Part shown: positions 5,966 through 6,269 of the stretch, piece after piece
How the letters are laid out: the number at the start of each line of letters is the position of its first letter
How positions within the stretch are numbered: position 1 is the stretch's first letter
Source: Symbiobacteriaceae bacterium
GTDB taxonomy: Bacteria > Bacillota_E > Symbiobacteriia > Symbiobacteriales > Symbiobacteriaceae
Assembly (NCBI GenBank): GCA_027356675.1
Contig: DAHVXO010000329.1
Coordinates: 1-6,269 of the forward strand
DNA length: 6,269 bases
Reading direction: 5' to 3'
Notes under the pieces: generated by a model
The model's input: the letters and a program-made list of their open reading frames with translations, nothing else
What the model was told of the DNA's origin: nothing
Databases searched by the model: none
Translations under genes and position numbers: made by a program

Positions 5966-6269
5966 ATGAAGCGGATTGCAGTGCTGCCCGGCGACGGAAT
6001 CGGGCCGGAGGTAGTGGCCGAGGCGGTCAAGGTTCTGAAGGTGGTGGCGGCGCGCTACAACCTGGCGTTTGCGCTCACACAAGCCCTGGTGGGTGGCACG
6101 GCGTATGACCTTGAGGGCCATCCGCTGCCGCCGGAGACCCTGGCGCTGGCGCGCAGCAGCGACGCGATTCTCTTTGGCTCCGTGGGCGGCGACAAGTGGG
6201 ATTCGCTACCGCTGAACGTGCGGCCGGAGCAGGCAATCCTGGGGCTGCGCAAGGAGCTGGACCTGTATG
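5966..6269 (+). CDS. leuB: 3-isopropylmalate dehydrogenase LeuB (5' part, cut by window end)
   Basis: The first 101 codons of an isopropylmalate/isocitrate dehydrogenase family protein are present, open to the end of the window. LeuB catalyses NAD-dependent oxidative decarboxylation of 3-isopropylmalate in leucine synthesis. The N-terminus MKRIAVLPGDGIGPEV is the family's beta-strand and nucleotide/substrate start. FGSVGGDKWDSLP (70-82) and RPEQAILGLRKELDLY (86-101) are characteristic of LeuB rather than isocitrate, homoisocitrate or tartrate dehydrogenases; the usual 'ANLRP' should follow just outside. The start ATG has only a G-rich GGGGGG (5951-5956) 9 nt upstream, a weaker SD than other genes here. 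It sits 33 bp after the M20 gene with no terminator, so read-through is likely. No other leucine genes are visible in the window. Confidence 0.93.
   Translation, partial: MKRIAVLPGDGIGPEVVAEAVKVLKVVAARYNLAFALTQALVGGTAYDLEGHPLPPETLALARSSDAILFGSVGGDKWDSLPLNVRPEQAILGLRKELDLY

Noticed and set aside
383..6252. Many open frames on the - strand and in alternative + frames
   Set aside because: All overlap strongly supported genes, lack recognisable domains and show the Arg/Ala/Pro-rich composition of high-GC shadows.
1..6269. Mobile elements, CRISPR arrays, tRNA or rRNA genes
   Set aside because: No transposase-like protein, regularly spaced repeats, tRNA-like folds or rRNA sequence were seen; genes are contiguous and uniform in orientation.

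Overview
The window is a GC-rich stretch (clearly above 60% G+C) with every supported gene on the + strand. Strong AGGAGG-type ribosome binding sites, a TTG start and a dedicated energy-coupling-factor (ECF) vitamin/cofactor transporter operon suggest a high-GC Gram-positive bacterium of the Bacillota. A Symbiobacterium-like lineage would fit, but this is inferred from style and not proven.

Layout: (1) positions 1-326 are the C-terminal end of a TRAP transporter large permease (DctM type) whose start lies outside the window. (2) Positions 327-464 are an AT-richer intergenic region with a small hairpin after dctM, a 7-bp inverted repeat enclosing a perfect TATAAT, a second -10-like box, an operator-like repeat and a strong Shine-Dalgarno (SD) sequence. 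(3) Positions 465-3686 hold a complete group I ECF transporter: S component, then EcfA1, EcfA2 and EcfT. A 107-bp gap carrying a 15-bp hairpin separates the S gene from ecfA1; ecfA1/ecfA2 overlap by 16 bp and ecfA2/ecfT by 1 bp. (4) Positions 3713-5932 hold two hydrolases, a self-processing P1/S58-family aminopeptidase and an M20-family zinc amidohydrolase, 15 bp apart. (5) Positions 5966-6269 are the N-terminal third of leuB, cut by the window edge.

From 465 to the end the genes are close together and no convincing terminator is seen, so they could form one transcription unit. Together they read as uptake of a small vitamin-like compound by the ECF transporter, with two cytoplasmic amide/peptide hydrolases that might release or process it; the substrate cannot be fixed from sequence.

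The most notable signal is in EcfA2. It has non-canonical residues at three ATPase positions (Walker A Gly to Arg, catalytic Glu to Asp, switch His to Asn) while its partner EcfA1 is fully canonical. This predicts an ECF motor with one normal and one degenerate ATP site. Secondary points of interest are the ecfS-ecfA1 hairpin, a near-identical SD-masking mini-hairpin in front of both ecfS and ecfA1, and the pairing of an ECF transporter with P1 and M20 hydrolases.
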